Part shown: positions 46,786 through 54,774 of the stretch, one piece after another | Position numbering within the stretch: position 1 is the first letter of the stretch | Layout of the letters: each line of letters begins with the position of its first letter | Assembly: GCF_005144475.1 (NCBI RefSeq) | Contig: NZ_SWJZ01000064.1 | Location: forward strand, 1-64,000 | Direction of reading: 5' to 3' | Length of the DNA: 64,000 nucleotides | DNA from: Rhodobacter capsulatus | Lineage (GTDB): Bacteria; Pseudomonadota; Alphaproteobacteria; Rhodobacterales; Rhodobacteraceae | Notes under the pieces: generated by a model | Told to the model about the DNA's origin: nothing | The model's database searches: none | Seen by the model: the letters and a program-made list of their open reading frames with translations, nothing else | Translations under genes and position numbers: made by a program

Positions 46786-47934
46786 TCAGCCACCTTTCAC
46801 CGAGCCGGCCAGCAGGCCGCGCACCAGATATTTCTGCAACGCAAAGAAGACGCAAAGCGGCACCGCGATCGAGACGAAAGCCGAAGCCGCAAGGATTTCC
46901 CAATCGCCGCCGCGCGAGCCCAAAAGCGCGCGCAAAGCCCCGGTCATCACCTGGGTATCTGTGGAATTTCCAAGGAAAACAGTGGCTACGAGGAGGTCGT
47001 TCCAAACCCAGAGGAACTGGAAAATGGCAAAAGACGCCAGCGCCGGGAAGGAGAGCGGCAGCACGATGCGGCGAAAGATCTGGAATTCGGTGGCGCCATC
47101 GACGCGGGCCGACTCGATGATCTCGCGCGGCAGGCCGACCATGTAGTTGCGCAAAAGGTAAATGGCGAGCGGCAGGCCGAAGCCGGTATGGGCAAGCCAG
47201 ATGCCGAGGTAGCTCTGGTTCAGGCCGATCTGATTGTGCAGCTTGAGAAGCGGGATCAGCGCCAGTTGCAAGGGCACCACCAGCAGGCCGACGATCACCG
47301 CCACCAGAAGCGCGCGTCCCGGGAACCGCATCCAGGCCAAAGCATAGGCCGCAAAGGCGGCAATCAGGATCGGGATGATGGTGGCCGGGATCGTCACCGT
47401 CATCGTGTTCAGAAAGGCCCGCCCGATCCCCTCGGCTGTGATCACACGGGCATAATTCTCGGTGGTCAGACGCGGCGGGGCCACGGTGGTGATGAAGATC
47501 CGCATGCCGCGCCCCTCGGCAAAAGCTGTCGGAGAGGTCAGCCGATAATCGCCATTTTCCGCAACCGTCAGACGTTGCCCGTCTTTCAGATCGGCCGTCT
47601 CTCCGGGGGCATAGGCGGCGGGCGCCTTTGACGACACCCCCCAGGATCTCAGCTCAGCTTTCGGCGGCAAGACATTGCCGGATATGACAAAAACATCGCC
47701 CTCCCGGGTCTGGTCCGCAGCCGTTCCGGCGCGCACGAAATCGGTGGCCGTCGCCGAAAACGCCGCCCGCCACCAGCCCGAGGTGATGATCTGATCGCGG
47801 TCCCGGAACGACGACACGAGCAAACCCACCGTCGGGATCGTCCAGAGCAGCACCAGCGCCGCCGCCGCCAGATTGACCGCCCAGACCAGCGCCGCAGACC
47901 TCCCGGCCAGACCTTTTGCGCCCCGTGCCGTCAT
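46786..47934 (-). CDS. aglG: alpha-glucoside ABC transporter permease AglG
   Basis: This 382-residue inner-membrane permease has six helices and a large periplasmic insertion between helices 1 and 2 (residues about 45-155). That extra domain is a hallmark of AglG and related permeases compared with the 280-residue standard. The EAA loop that contacts the ATPase is ESARVDGATEFQIFRRIVLP. The start overlaps the aglF stop by ATGA and the stop abuts aglA. Confidence 0.92.
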   Translation of the reverse strand: MTARGAKGLAGRSAALVWAVNLAAAALVLLWTIPTVGLLVSSFRDRDQIITSGWWRAAFSATATDFVRAGTAADQTREGDVFVISGNVLPPKAELRSWGVSSKAPAAYAPGETADLKDGQRLTVAENGDYRLTSPTAFAEGRGMRIFITTVAPPRLTTENYARVITAEGIGRAFLNTMTVTIPATIIPILIAAFAAYALAWMRFPGRALLVAVIVGLLVVPLQLALIPLLKLHNQIGLNQSYLGIWLAHTGFGLPLAIYLLRNYMVGLPREIIESARVDGATEFQIFRRIVLPLSFPALASFAIFQFLWVWNDLLVATVFLGNSTDTQVMTGALRALLGSRGGDWEILAASAFVSIAVPLCVFFALQKYLVRGLLAGSVKGG

Positions 47935-48941
47935 CCCTGCATCTCCCGGTTCGCAGTGCGGATGTTCCAGACCATGATCGGCGTCACCAAGGCCATGATC
48001 ACCAGCGCCACCGTCGAGGCCCGCCCGGTGTCATTCGCCCGGAACATCCAGTCGAACATCAGGTTCGCCATCACCTGCGTGCCCCATTGCCCGTTCGTCA
48101 TCGTCAGCACGATGTCGAAGACCTTCAGCACGGTGATGGTGATCGTCGTCCAGACAACCGCGATCGTACCCCAGATCTGCGGCACCTTGATGCGGAAAAA
48201 GATCTGCAAGGGCGTCGCCCCGTCAATCGTCGCCGCCTCGAGGGTTTCCTCGGGAATGCCGCGCAGCGCCGCCGACAGGATCACCATCGCAAAGCCGGTC
48301 TGGATCCAGATCAGCACCACCATCAGCAGGAACGAATTCCAGCCCGGCACCGTCAGCCAAGCCCGTGCCGTGCCCCCCAGACTGGTGACCAGCGCCGAGA
48401 GCAGACCGATCTCGGCCTGACCCTCGCCGCGATAGTCATAGACGAATTTCCACACCACCGCGGCGCCGACAAAGGACACTGCCATCGGCATGAAGATCAG
48501 CGATTTCGCGACATTCCCCCAGCGGATGCGGTCGGTCAGCGCGGCCGCGACAAGGCCGAAAAACGTCGCCATAGTCGGCACAACAACGAGCCACAAGGCA
48601 TTGTTGCGCAAGGATTCGTAGAATTTGCCATCAGCCAGAAGCCAGCGGTAGTTGGCAAGCCCCACAAAGGTCTCGCCGCGGCTGTCATGGAAGGACAGCC
48701 AGATCGAGACGAAGATCGGATAGACCAGATAGACGCCAAGCGCGATCAGCGCCGGTCCCAGAAACAGCCAGGGCCGGATCGTCGCCGACAGCGCCAGATT
48801 GCGGCCGATCTTCGGCCCGCGCGGCGGCAGCACCGCATCCAGCGCCAGGTTCGACAGCCAGAACCAGGCGACGCAGCCGAAGACGCCGATCACGATGGTC
48901 GAGAGCGCCGACAGCGCCTGCGCGATCAAGGTCTGATCCAT
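47931..48941 (-). CDS. aglF: alpha-glucoside ABC transporter permease AglF
   Basis: This 336-residue inner-membrane permease forms the transport channel with AglG. An N-terminal extra helix (residues about 8-35) precedes the six core helices, and the EAA loop is EAATIDGATPLQIFFRIKVP. It overlaps aglG by ATGA and follows aglE after 57 bases. Confidence 0.92.
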   Translation of the reverse strand: MDQTLIAQALSALSTIVIGVFGCVAWFWLSNLALDAVLPPRGPKIGRNLALSATIRPWLFLGPALIALGVYLVYPIFVSIWLSFHDSRGETFVGLANYRWLLADGKFYESLRNNALWLVVVPTMATFFGLVAAALTDRIRWGNVAKSLIFMPMAVSFVGAAVVWKFVYDYRGEGQAEIGLLSALVTSLGGTARAWLTVPGWNSFLLMVVLIWIQTGFAMVILSAALRGIPEETLEAATIDGATPLQIFFRIKVPQIWGTIAVVWTTITITVLKVFDIVLTMTNGQWGTQVMANLMFDWMFRANDTGRASTVALVIMALVTPIMVWNIRTANREMQG

Positions 48942-48998
48942 CCGCCCCCTCCCCGAAGCGTTTGAGGCACGCCGTCCGGCATGCCCCGTCGGTTGCGC

Positions 48999-50354
48999 TT
49001 ACTTGATCGCGTCCCAGGATTTCTGGATCTCGGTCGCGACGGTGGCGCTGTCCTTGCCGCCGACGTAATCGACCATGCCGGTCCAGAACGTGCCCGCGCC
49101 CACCGCGCCCGGCATCAGATCCGAGCCGTCAAAGCGGAAGGTCGAGGCATTGAGCAGGATCTGCCCCATCTTCTTCAGCGTCGCATCGCCGTAAACCTCG
49201 GGGTTCACCGTCTTAAGCGGCGTCAGGAAACCCGTCTGCGCCATCCAGATTTCATGCGCGATCGGCGTTTGCAGGAAGTCGAAAAAGGCTTTGGCGGCCG
49301 GGCTTTCCCGCGTCATCACGAAGACCGTGCCCGCGCCCAACACCGGCTTGCCCAGATCCTTGCCCGCATAGGCCGGGAAATAGAAGAAATCGACATCCTC
49401 GCCGATCTGCGTGCCTTCGGGGAAGAAACTCGGGATGAACGAGGCCTGCCGGTGCATGTAGCATTGCGGCGGCGAGGTGAAGAGCCCCTTCGGACTGTCG
49501 CGGAAATCGGTCGCGCCCACGGCCCCCGCGCCCCCGGCCACAAAGGCGTCCGTCTTTGCGAACCAGCCGAAATCGTCGATCGCGGCCCGCACCTTGGGGT
49601 CGGTGAAGGGCAGCGCATTCGTCGTCCAGGCGTCGTAATCGGCGGGCGTGTTGTTGCGCAGCATCATGTCCTCGACCCAATCGGTCGCGGGCCAGCCCGT
49701 CGCGGGCCCCGATCCCAGCCCGATGCACCAGGGCGTGCCGCCGTCCGCCACGATTTTTTCGGTCAGCGCCTTCAGCTCTTCCATCGTCTGCGGCACCTCA
49801 TAGCCCGCATCCTCGAAATTCTCGGGGCTGAACCAGACCAGCGATTTCAGATCGATCTTGTAAAACAGGCCATAAAGCGCCTTCGTGCCATCGGGCCCGG
49901 CATAGCTGCCCAGATCGACCCAGCTTTGCCCGGCGGCGTAATTCGTGGCCAGCCAGCTTTGCGCCTGTGCCCCCAAAGGCACCAGCTTGCCGCGCCGCGC
50001 CAGATCGGCGGCCAGACCGGGCTGCGGCACCACCGCGATATCGGGCGGCGATCCGGCCTCGACATTGACCATGATGCGCTGCTCGAAGCCGTCGCCGCCG
50101 TTATATTCGACACGCGCCCCCGTCGCCGCCTCGAAAGCCGCCAGCACGGTTTCGAACAGGGCCTTGTCAACGCCCCCCCAGGGACCGTCGATCACCAGCT
50201 TCTGCCCCGTCAGGTCGTGGCGCGCCTTGAAGCTGTCGAAACTGTCCCAATGAAACCGGGCATCCTCCCCCGGAGCGAATTTCATCTCGCGCGCAAGCGC
50301 CCCCGAGGTGGCCAGCGCAAGCACCGCCGCGCCCAGCAAAAGATGTTTCGTCAT
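48999..50354 (-). CDS. aglE: alpha-glucoside-binding protein AglE
   Basis: This 451-residue periplasmic solute-binding protein of family 1 has a cleavable signal peptide (residues 1-21, ending GALA). The mature protein has the carbohydrate-binding layout, with VEYNGGDGFEQRIMVNVEAG early and a C-terminal TVATEIQKSWDAIK. GGGAGGACGCA precedes the ATG. It is first in aglEFGAK and is preceded by operator-like sequences shared with aglR. Confidence 0.92.
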   Translation of the reverse strand: MTKHLLLGAAVLALATSGALAREMKFAPGEDARFHWDSFDSFKARHDLTGQKLVIDGPWGGVDKALFETVLAAFEAATGARVEYNGGDGFEQRIMVNVEAGSPPDIAVVPQPGLAADLARRGKLVPLGAQAQSWLATNYAAGQSWVDLGSYAGPDGTKALYGLFYKIDLKSLVWFSPENFEDAGYEVPQTMEELKALTEKIVADGGTPWCIGLGSGPATGWPATDWVEDMMLRNNTPADYDAWTTNALPFTDPKVRAAIDDFGWFAKTDAFVAGGAGAVGATDFRDSPKGLFTSPPQCYMHRQASFIPSFFPEGTQIGEDVDFFYFPAYAGKDLGKPVLGAGTVFVMTRESPAAKAFFDFLQTPIAHEIWMAQTGFLTPLKTVNPEVYGDATLKKMGQILLNASTFRFDGSDLMPGAVGAGTFWTGMVDYVGGKDSATVATEIQKSWDAIK

Positions 50355-50420
50355 TGCGTCCTCCCGAGACCGGGCCCAGGGCCCTTGACCGCTGCGGCCC
50401 GGGGCGGATCCGACTCGACC

Positions 50421-50434
50421 CCAAAGCGCTTTGG
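50421..50434. promoter_or_regulatory. LacI-type operator 1 in the aglE-aglR spacer
   Basis: CCAAAGCGCTTTGG is a perfect 14-base palindrome with the central CG typical of LacI-family operators. It is 67 bases before the aglE start, where AglR repression would block the operon. Confidence 0.65.
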
Positions 50435-50448
50435 ATGCGAAAGCGTCC

Positions 50449-50464
50449 TCCAAAGCGGTTTCAA
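50449..50464. promoter_or_regulatory. LacI-type operator 2 in the aglE-aglR spacer
   Basis: TCCAAAGCGGTTTCAA resembles operator 1 with an imperfect right half. It carries the same CAAAGCGGTTT core that occurs inverted near aglR. Confidence 0.55.
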
Positions 50465-50587
50465 AGTCAACCGCGGCACAAGCTGCAGTTGCAGCATTCA
50501 CGGGGGTTCATGCTGCATCGGCAGCATCAGCCGCCGCGCCACGATCCGATTGACGCCCCCCGGCCGAGAGCGGTAGGCTCGGCCTAT

Positions 50588-50603
50588 CCAAACCGCTTTG
50601 AAC
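50588..50603. promoter_or_regulatory. LacI-type operator 3, next to aglR
   Basis: CCAAACCGCTTTGAAC is the inverted form of operator 2 (AAACCGCTTTG against CAAAGCGGTTT). It is 22 bases before the aglR ATG, which suggests autoregulation. The roughly 140-base spacing to operator 2 would allow looping. Confidence 0.6.
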
Positions 50604-50625
50604 AGCGGTCACACCGGACCCCGCC

Positions 50626-51675
50626 ATGAACCTCAAAGACCTCGCGCAGCATCTGGGGCTTTCGCCGACCACCGTCAGCCGGGCGCTGAACGGCTTTCCC
50701 GAAGTGGCCGAGGCGACGCGGGCCCGGGTCGAGGCGGCGGCGCGGCAGCACAACTACAGGCCGAACACCCAGGCGAAGCGGCTGGCCACCGGCCGGGCGA
50801 TGGCGATCGGCCATGTGATCCCGATTTCGACCCAGCACGAGATCGTCAACCCGGTCTTTGCCGATTTCATCGCCGGCGCCGGCGAGGTCTATGCGCGGGC
50901 GGGCTATGACATGGCTCTGACCCTCGTGCCCGACGCCGATCAGGAGCGCGCCTATCGCGAGATCCGCTCCAAGGGCAATGTCGATGGCATCATCCTGCAC
51001 GGGCCGCGGGCGGGCGATGCGCGGATCGCGCTTCTGCAAGACCTCGGCCTGCCCTTTGTGGTGCATGGCCGCGCTTCGGGGGTCGCGCGGCGCTATGCCT
51101 TTGTCGACGTGAACAATTCCCGCGCCTTTGAACGCGCGACGCGGTTCCTGCTCGACCTTGGCCACCGCCGCATCGCGCTGGTGAACGGCATCGAGACGAT
51201 GGATTTCGCGCTGCGCCGCCGCCGCGGCTTCGAGCGCGCGCTGGCGGCGGCCGATCTGACCGCCGATCCCGGCCTGATGGTGGCGGGCGAGATGACCGAG
51301 GCGCAGGGGCATGATGCAGCCCGCGCGATGCTGCGCCGCGCCGAGCCGCCCACGGCTTTCCTGACCTCCTCGCTGCTCTCGGCGATGGGGGTGCGGCGGG
51401 CACTGTGGGAGGAAGGTCTGGTGATGGGCCGCGATGTCTCGATCGTCACCCATGACGACGAGCTTGGCTATCTGAAGAACGGCGCCGAGGAGCCGATCTT
51501 TACCGCCACCCGCTCTTCGGTGCGCGAGGCCGGGCGACGCTGTGCGGCGATGCTTTTGCGGATGATCGAGGCGCCAGCGCCCGAGCCCGTCTCGGATCTG
51601 CTCGAGGCGGTCCTGGTCGTCGGAAGCTCCACAGGACCGGCCCGCAACCCTCTGGCCTTGAAAGACAATCCATGA
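50626..51675 (+). CDS. aglR: LacI-family transcriptional regulator AglR
   Basis: This 349-residue repressor has an N-terminal HTH (MNLKDLAQHLGLSPTTVSRA) and hinge (NYRPNTQAKRLATGR), followed by a sugar-binding periplasmic-type domain. It is divergent from aglE and overlaps the beta-glucosidase gene by ATGA, so it is read with bgl and glk. The ligand is presumably an alpha-glucoside or a breakdown product, inferred from the neighbours. Confidence 0.9.
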   Translation: MNLKDLAQHLGLSPTTVSRALNGFPEVAEATRARVEAAARQHNYRPNTQAKRLATGRAMAIGHVIPISTQHEIVNPVFADFIAGAGEVYARAGYDMALTLVPDADQERAYREIRSKGNVDGIILHGPRAGDARIALLQDLGLPFVVHGRASGVARRYAFVDVNNSRAFERATRFLLDLGHRRIALVNGIETMDFALRRRRGFERALAAADLTADPGLMVAGEMTEAQGHDAARAMLRRAEPPTAFLTSSLLSAMGVRRALWEEGLVMGRDVSIVTHDDELGYLKNGAEEPIFTATRSSVREAGRRCAAMLLRMIEAPAPEPVSDLLEAVLVVGSSTGPARNPLALKDNP

Positions 51676-53000
51676 CCGCCCTGCCCCCGCGTTCGGCCTT
51701 TCCGCAAGGCTTCCTGTTTGGTGCCGCCACCTCCTCCTATCAGATCGAGGGGCATGGGTTCGGCGGCGCAGGCCCGACGCATTGGGACACTTTCGCCGCC
51801 ACGCCGGGCAATGTGAAGGGGGCGGACACCGGCGCCCGCGCCTGTGATCACTACCACCGCTGGGCCGAGGATCTTGACCTTGTGGCGGCGGCGGGGTTTG
51901 ACTCCTATCGCTTTTCCACCTCCTGGGCCCGCGTCCTGCCCGAGGGCCGCGGCGCGGTGAATGCCGAGGGGCTCGATTTCTACGACCGTCTGGTCGATGG
52001 CATGCTGGAACGCGGGCTGAAACCGGCGCTGACGCTGTACCATTGGGAACTGCCCGCGGCGCTGGCCGATCTGGGCGGCTGGCGCAACCGCGACGTGGCG
52101 CAGTGGTTTGGCGATTTCACCCGGATCATCGCCGGGCGGCTCGGCGACCGGATCTGGTCCGCCGCCCCGATCAACGAGCCCTGGTGCGTGGGGTGGCTCT
52201 CGCATTTCCTTGGCCTGCATGCACCGGGCCTGCGCGACATCCGCGCGACGACCCGGGCGATGCATCACCTCTGCCTGGCGCATGGCACCGCGATCGGCGT
52301 GCTGCGCGCCGAAGGGGTGACGAACCTCGGCGCCGTTTGCAATTTCGAACATGCCCTGCCCGCCGAAGACACCCCGGAATATCACGCCGCAGCAAGGCGT
52401 TACGACGCGATCCTCAATCGCTTCTTCGTCGAGGCGATGTTCCTTGGCCGCTACCCTTCGGAGGTTCTGGAGGGCTTCGCCCCCCATCTGCCCAAGGGCT
52501 GGGAGCAGGATTTCCCCACCATCACCGCGCCGCTCGACTGGTTCGGGATCAACTATTACACCGCCAAACGCATCGGCCCCGCCGCCGGTCCCTGGCCCGG
52601 CACGGCCGAGCTTCCCGGCCCTCTGCCCAAGACCGCCTTGGGCTGGGAAATCTGCCCCGAGGGGCTGAGCCATCTGCTGACCCGGCTGCAGCGCGACTAC
52701 ACCGGCACGACACCGCTTTACATCACCGAAAACGGCATGGCGGCCGAGGACCGGCTGATCAATGGCCGCTGCGTCGACGCAGACCGCATCACCTATCTGG
52801 CCGCGCATCTGCAGGCCTGCCGGGCCGCGATCGCCGCGGGCGTGCCCGTGGCGGGCTATTACGCCTGGTCGCTTCTCGACAATTACGAATGGGCCGAGGG
52901 CTATGCGGGCCGCTTCGGTCTTGTCCATGTCGATTTCGAAAGCTTGCAGCGCACCCCCAAGGCATCCTATCACGCGATCAAGAAGGCCCTGGAGCGCTGA
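51672..53000 (+). CDS. beta-glucosidase (GH1)
   Basis: This 442-residue family 1 glycoside hydrolase cleaves beta-glucosides in the cytoplasm. It has FLFGAATSSYQIEG at the N terminus, acid/base Glu169 in INEPW and nucleophile Glu353 in YITENGMA, both intact. Length matches bacterial BglA/BglB. Coupled to aglR and followed by glucokinase, it adds a beta-glucoside branch to the agl locus. Confidence 0.95.
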   Translation: MTALPPRSAFPQGFLFGAATSSYQIEGHGFGGAGPTHWDTFAATPGNVKGADTGARACDHYHRWAEDLDLVAAAGFDSYRFSTSWARVLPEGRGAVNAEGLDFYDRLVDGMLERGLKPALTLYHWELPAALADLGGWRNRDVAQWFGDFTRIIAGRLGDRIWSAAPINEPWCVGWLSHFLGLHAPGLRDIRATTRAMHHLCLAHGTAIGVLRAEGVTNLGAVCNFEHALPAEDTPEYHAAARRYDAILNRFFVEAMFLGRYPSEVLEGFAPHLPKGWEQDFPTITAPLDWFGINYYTAKRIGPAAGPWPGTAELPGPLPKTALGWEICPEGLSHLLTRLQRDYTGTTPLYITENGMAAEDRLINGRCVDADRITYLAAHLQACRAAIAAGVPVAGYYAWSLLDNYEWAEGYAGRFGLVHVDFESLQRTPKASYHAIKKALER

Positions 53001-53001
53001 G

Positions 53002-53979
53002 ATGATCACTGCCACCCCGAACCGTTACGCGCTTCTGGCCGATATCGGCGGCACCAACACCCGGGTGGCGCTGTCCGAACACGGGCAGCTCCTGCCCGAA
53101 TCGATCCGTCGTTATGCCAATGCCGGGCGGCCCGCGCTGGAGCCGATCCTGGCGGAGTACATGCAGACCGAGGGCGTCACCGATCTGGCGGGCGCCTGCG
53201 TCGCCGCGGCGGGGCCGGTGCGCGATGGCGTGGCGCATATGACCAATCTTTCCTGGGTGATCGAAAGCGCCGCCATCGCCCACGTCACCGGCGCCGAGAC
53301 GGTTGCGGTGCTGAACGACCTGCAGGCGCAGGGCCATGCGCTGGGCCATCTTGCCCCCGGGGCGGTGGCGACCATCCTGCCCGGCCAGCCCGCGCGGCCC
53401 GGCTCGGCGCAGCTTGTCATCGGTGTGGGCACCGGCTTCAACGCCGCCCCCGTGCACGAGGCCCCGGGCGGACGCATCGTCACCGCCTCGGAATGCGGCC
53501 ACATCACCTTGCCCACCGTCACCGACGAAGACATCCGCCTGATGCGCTTTGTCGAGGCGGCGCATGGCTTTGCCGCGGTCGAGGACGTGCTGTCCGGCCG
53601 CGGTCTCGAACGTGTCTTCGCCTTCGCCGCCGCCGAGGCCGGGCAGCCGCAAAGCCGCACCGCCGCCGAGGTGATGGCCGAAATCACCGGCCGCAGCCCG
53701 CTTGGCCTGGAAACCGCCCGCATCTTCGTGCGCCATCTCGGCGCGGTCGTCGGCGATCTGGCGCTGATTCACCTGCCCTTCGGCGGCATCCATCTGTGCG
53801 GCGGCGTCGCCCGCGCCTTCACCCCGCTGCTGGCCGAGTTCGGAATCGCCGCGGCGATGCAGGCCAAGGGCCGGTTTTCCGACTTTCTCGCCGCTTTCCC
53901 GCTGCGGGTGATCGAGGATGATTACGCTGCCCTCGTCGGTTGTGCCGCGCATTTGCACGCCTGCGCCCCGCGGATCTGA
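53002..53979 (+). CDS. glk: glucokinase
   Basis: This 325-residue kinase phosphorylates glucose to glucose 6-phosphate. The phosphate motif ADIGGTNTRVAL (residues 13-24) and the EC-type ATASECGHI-like segment (TASECGHI) mark the non-ROK bacterial glucokinase family. It begins one base after the beta-glucosidase stop and would trap glucose released by AglA and the GH1 enzyme. Confidence 0.9.
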   Translation: MITATPNRYALLADIGGTNTRVALSEHGQLLPESIRRYANAGRPALEPILAEYMQTEGVTDLAGACVAAAGPVRDGVAHMTNLSWVIESAAIAHVTGAETVAVLNDLQAQGHALGHLAPGAVATILPGQPARPGSAQLVIGVGTGFNAAPVHEAPGGRIVTASECGHITLPTVTDEDIRLMRFVEAAHGFAAVEDVLSGRGLERVFAFAAAEAGQPQSRTAAEVMAEITGRSPLGLETARIFVRHLGAVVGDLALIHLPFGGIHLCGGVARAFTPLLAEFGIAAAMQAKGRFSDFLAAFPLRVIEDDYAALVGCAAHLHACAPRI

Positions 53980-54027
53980 CCGAACTCCGTAAAAGGCGAC
54001 AAGATCGCGCGGAAAAACCCTGCGCCG

Positions 54028-54056
54028 TCAAACCTTATTTAACCCGCAGCCGCTAA
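54028..54056 (+). promoter_or_regulatory. weak candidate sigma-28 promoter of the chemotaxis operon
   Basis: TCAA, 17 bases, GCCGCTAA resembles the FliA -10 (GCCGATAA) with a -35-like element at roughly the expected distance, 71 bases before the first gene of the cluster. The match is partial and visual. Confidence 0.3.
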
Positions 54057-54126
54057 TCCTCTTTCATGCAGGAATGAAAGGGGAACACGTGTCCGTTTTC
54101 CAAACCCATATTTTGGCGAGGTCGGA

Positions 54127-54402
54127 ATGACCACGATTGCCCTCGCCTCCCGGCTCGACCTGTCTCAGGTCACACCGCTCGCCACGGCCTTGCGCGGTGC
54201 GGCCGGTGCCGATCTCGTCCTTGATGCCTCGGCCGTCACCCATCTGGGCGGTCTTGCGCTGCAAGTCCTCGCTTCCGCCGCCAAAAGCGCCCGGCAGGCC
54301 GGAACTTCCCTCATCATCACGCCGCGTTCGGAGGCTTTCGACGACGCTCTTGCCGTCTTCGGAGTGACCGCCGCGGATCTTCAAACCGGAGAGGCCGCAT
54401 GA
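54127..54402 (+). CDS. STAS-domain protein of the chemotaxis operon
   Basis: This 91-residue protein has the STAS fold of anti-sigma factor antagonists and MlaB-like proteins (ASRLDLSQVTPLATAL, then LVLDASAVTHLGGLALQVLASA). The usual phosphorylatable Ser after D(A)S is in DASAVTHLGG. It overlaps the next cheY by ATGA, so it is part of the operon. STAS proteins occur in several alphaproteobacterial che operons, but their role there is not established. Confidence 0.8.
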   Translation: MTTIALASRLDLSQVTPLATALRGAAGADLVLDASAVTHLGGLALQVLASAAKSARQAGTSLIITPRSEAFDDALAVFGVTAADLQTGEAA

Positions 54403-54764
54403 GCCTGACTGTTCTGGCGGTCGATGACAGCCGCACCATCCGCGACATGCTGAAACTCGCGCTGACCGACGCGGGGATCACATTGCATCTCGCCGAAGAC
54501 GGGGTCCACGGGCTCGAAGTGCTCGACGGCATCGCCCCCGATGCGATCATTTCCGACATCAACATGCCGCGCCTTGACGGCTTCGGCTTCATCGAGGCGG
54601 TGCGGGCGCAAGACAAGCACCGGGCGACGCCGATCCTCGTGCTGACCACCGAATCCGCCCCGGAACTCAAGGCACGCGCCCGTGCCGCCGGGGCCACCGG
54701 CTGGATCGTGAAGCCTTTCGACCCGCCGAAGCTGGTCAAGGCGCTGCAAATGGTTACCGGCTAA
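54399..54764 (+). CDS. cheY: CheY-type single-domain response regulator (first copy)
   Basis: This 121-residue receiver has the acidic pair Asp9-Asp10, phospho-Asp53 (AIISDINMPRLDG), the conserved Thr (LVLTTE) and Lys in IVKPFD. No output domain is present. It lies between the STAS gene and cheA. It may signal to the flagellar motor or act as a phosphate sink. Confidence 0.88.
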   Translation: MSLTVLAVDDSRTIRDMLKLALTDAGITLHLAEDGVHGLEVLDGIAPDAIISDINMPRLDGFGFIEAVRAQDKHRATPILVLTTESAPELKARARAAGATGWIVKPFDPPKLVKALQMVTG

Positions 54765-54774
54765 GGAGAGCGTG

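Noticed and set aside
54727-54774. A second cheA start at GTG 54772
   Set aside because: The ATG at 54775 has AAGGAGAGCG at better spacing; the GTG would only add one residue.
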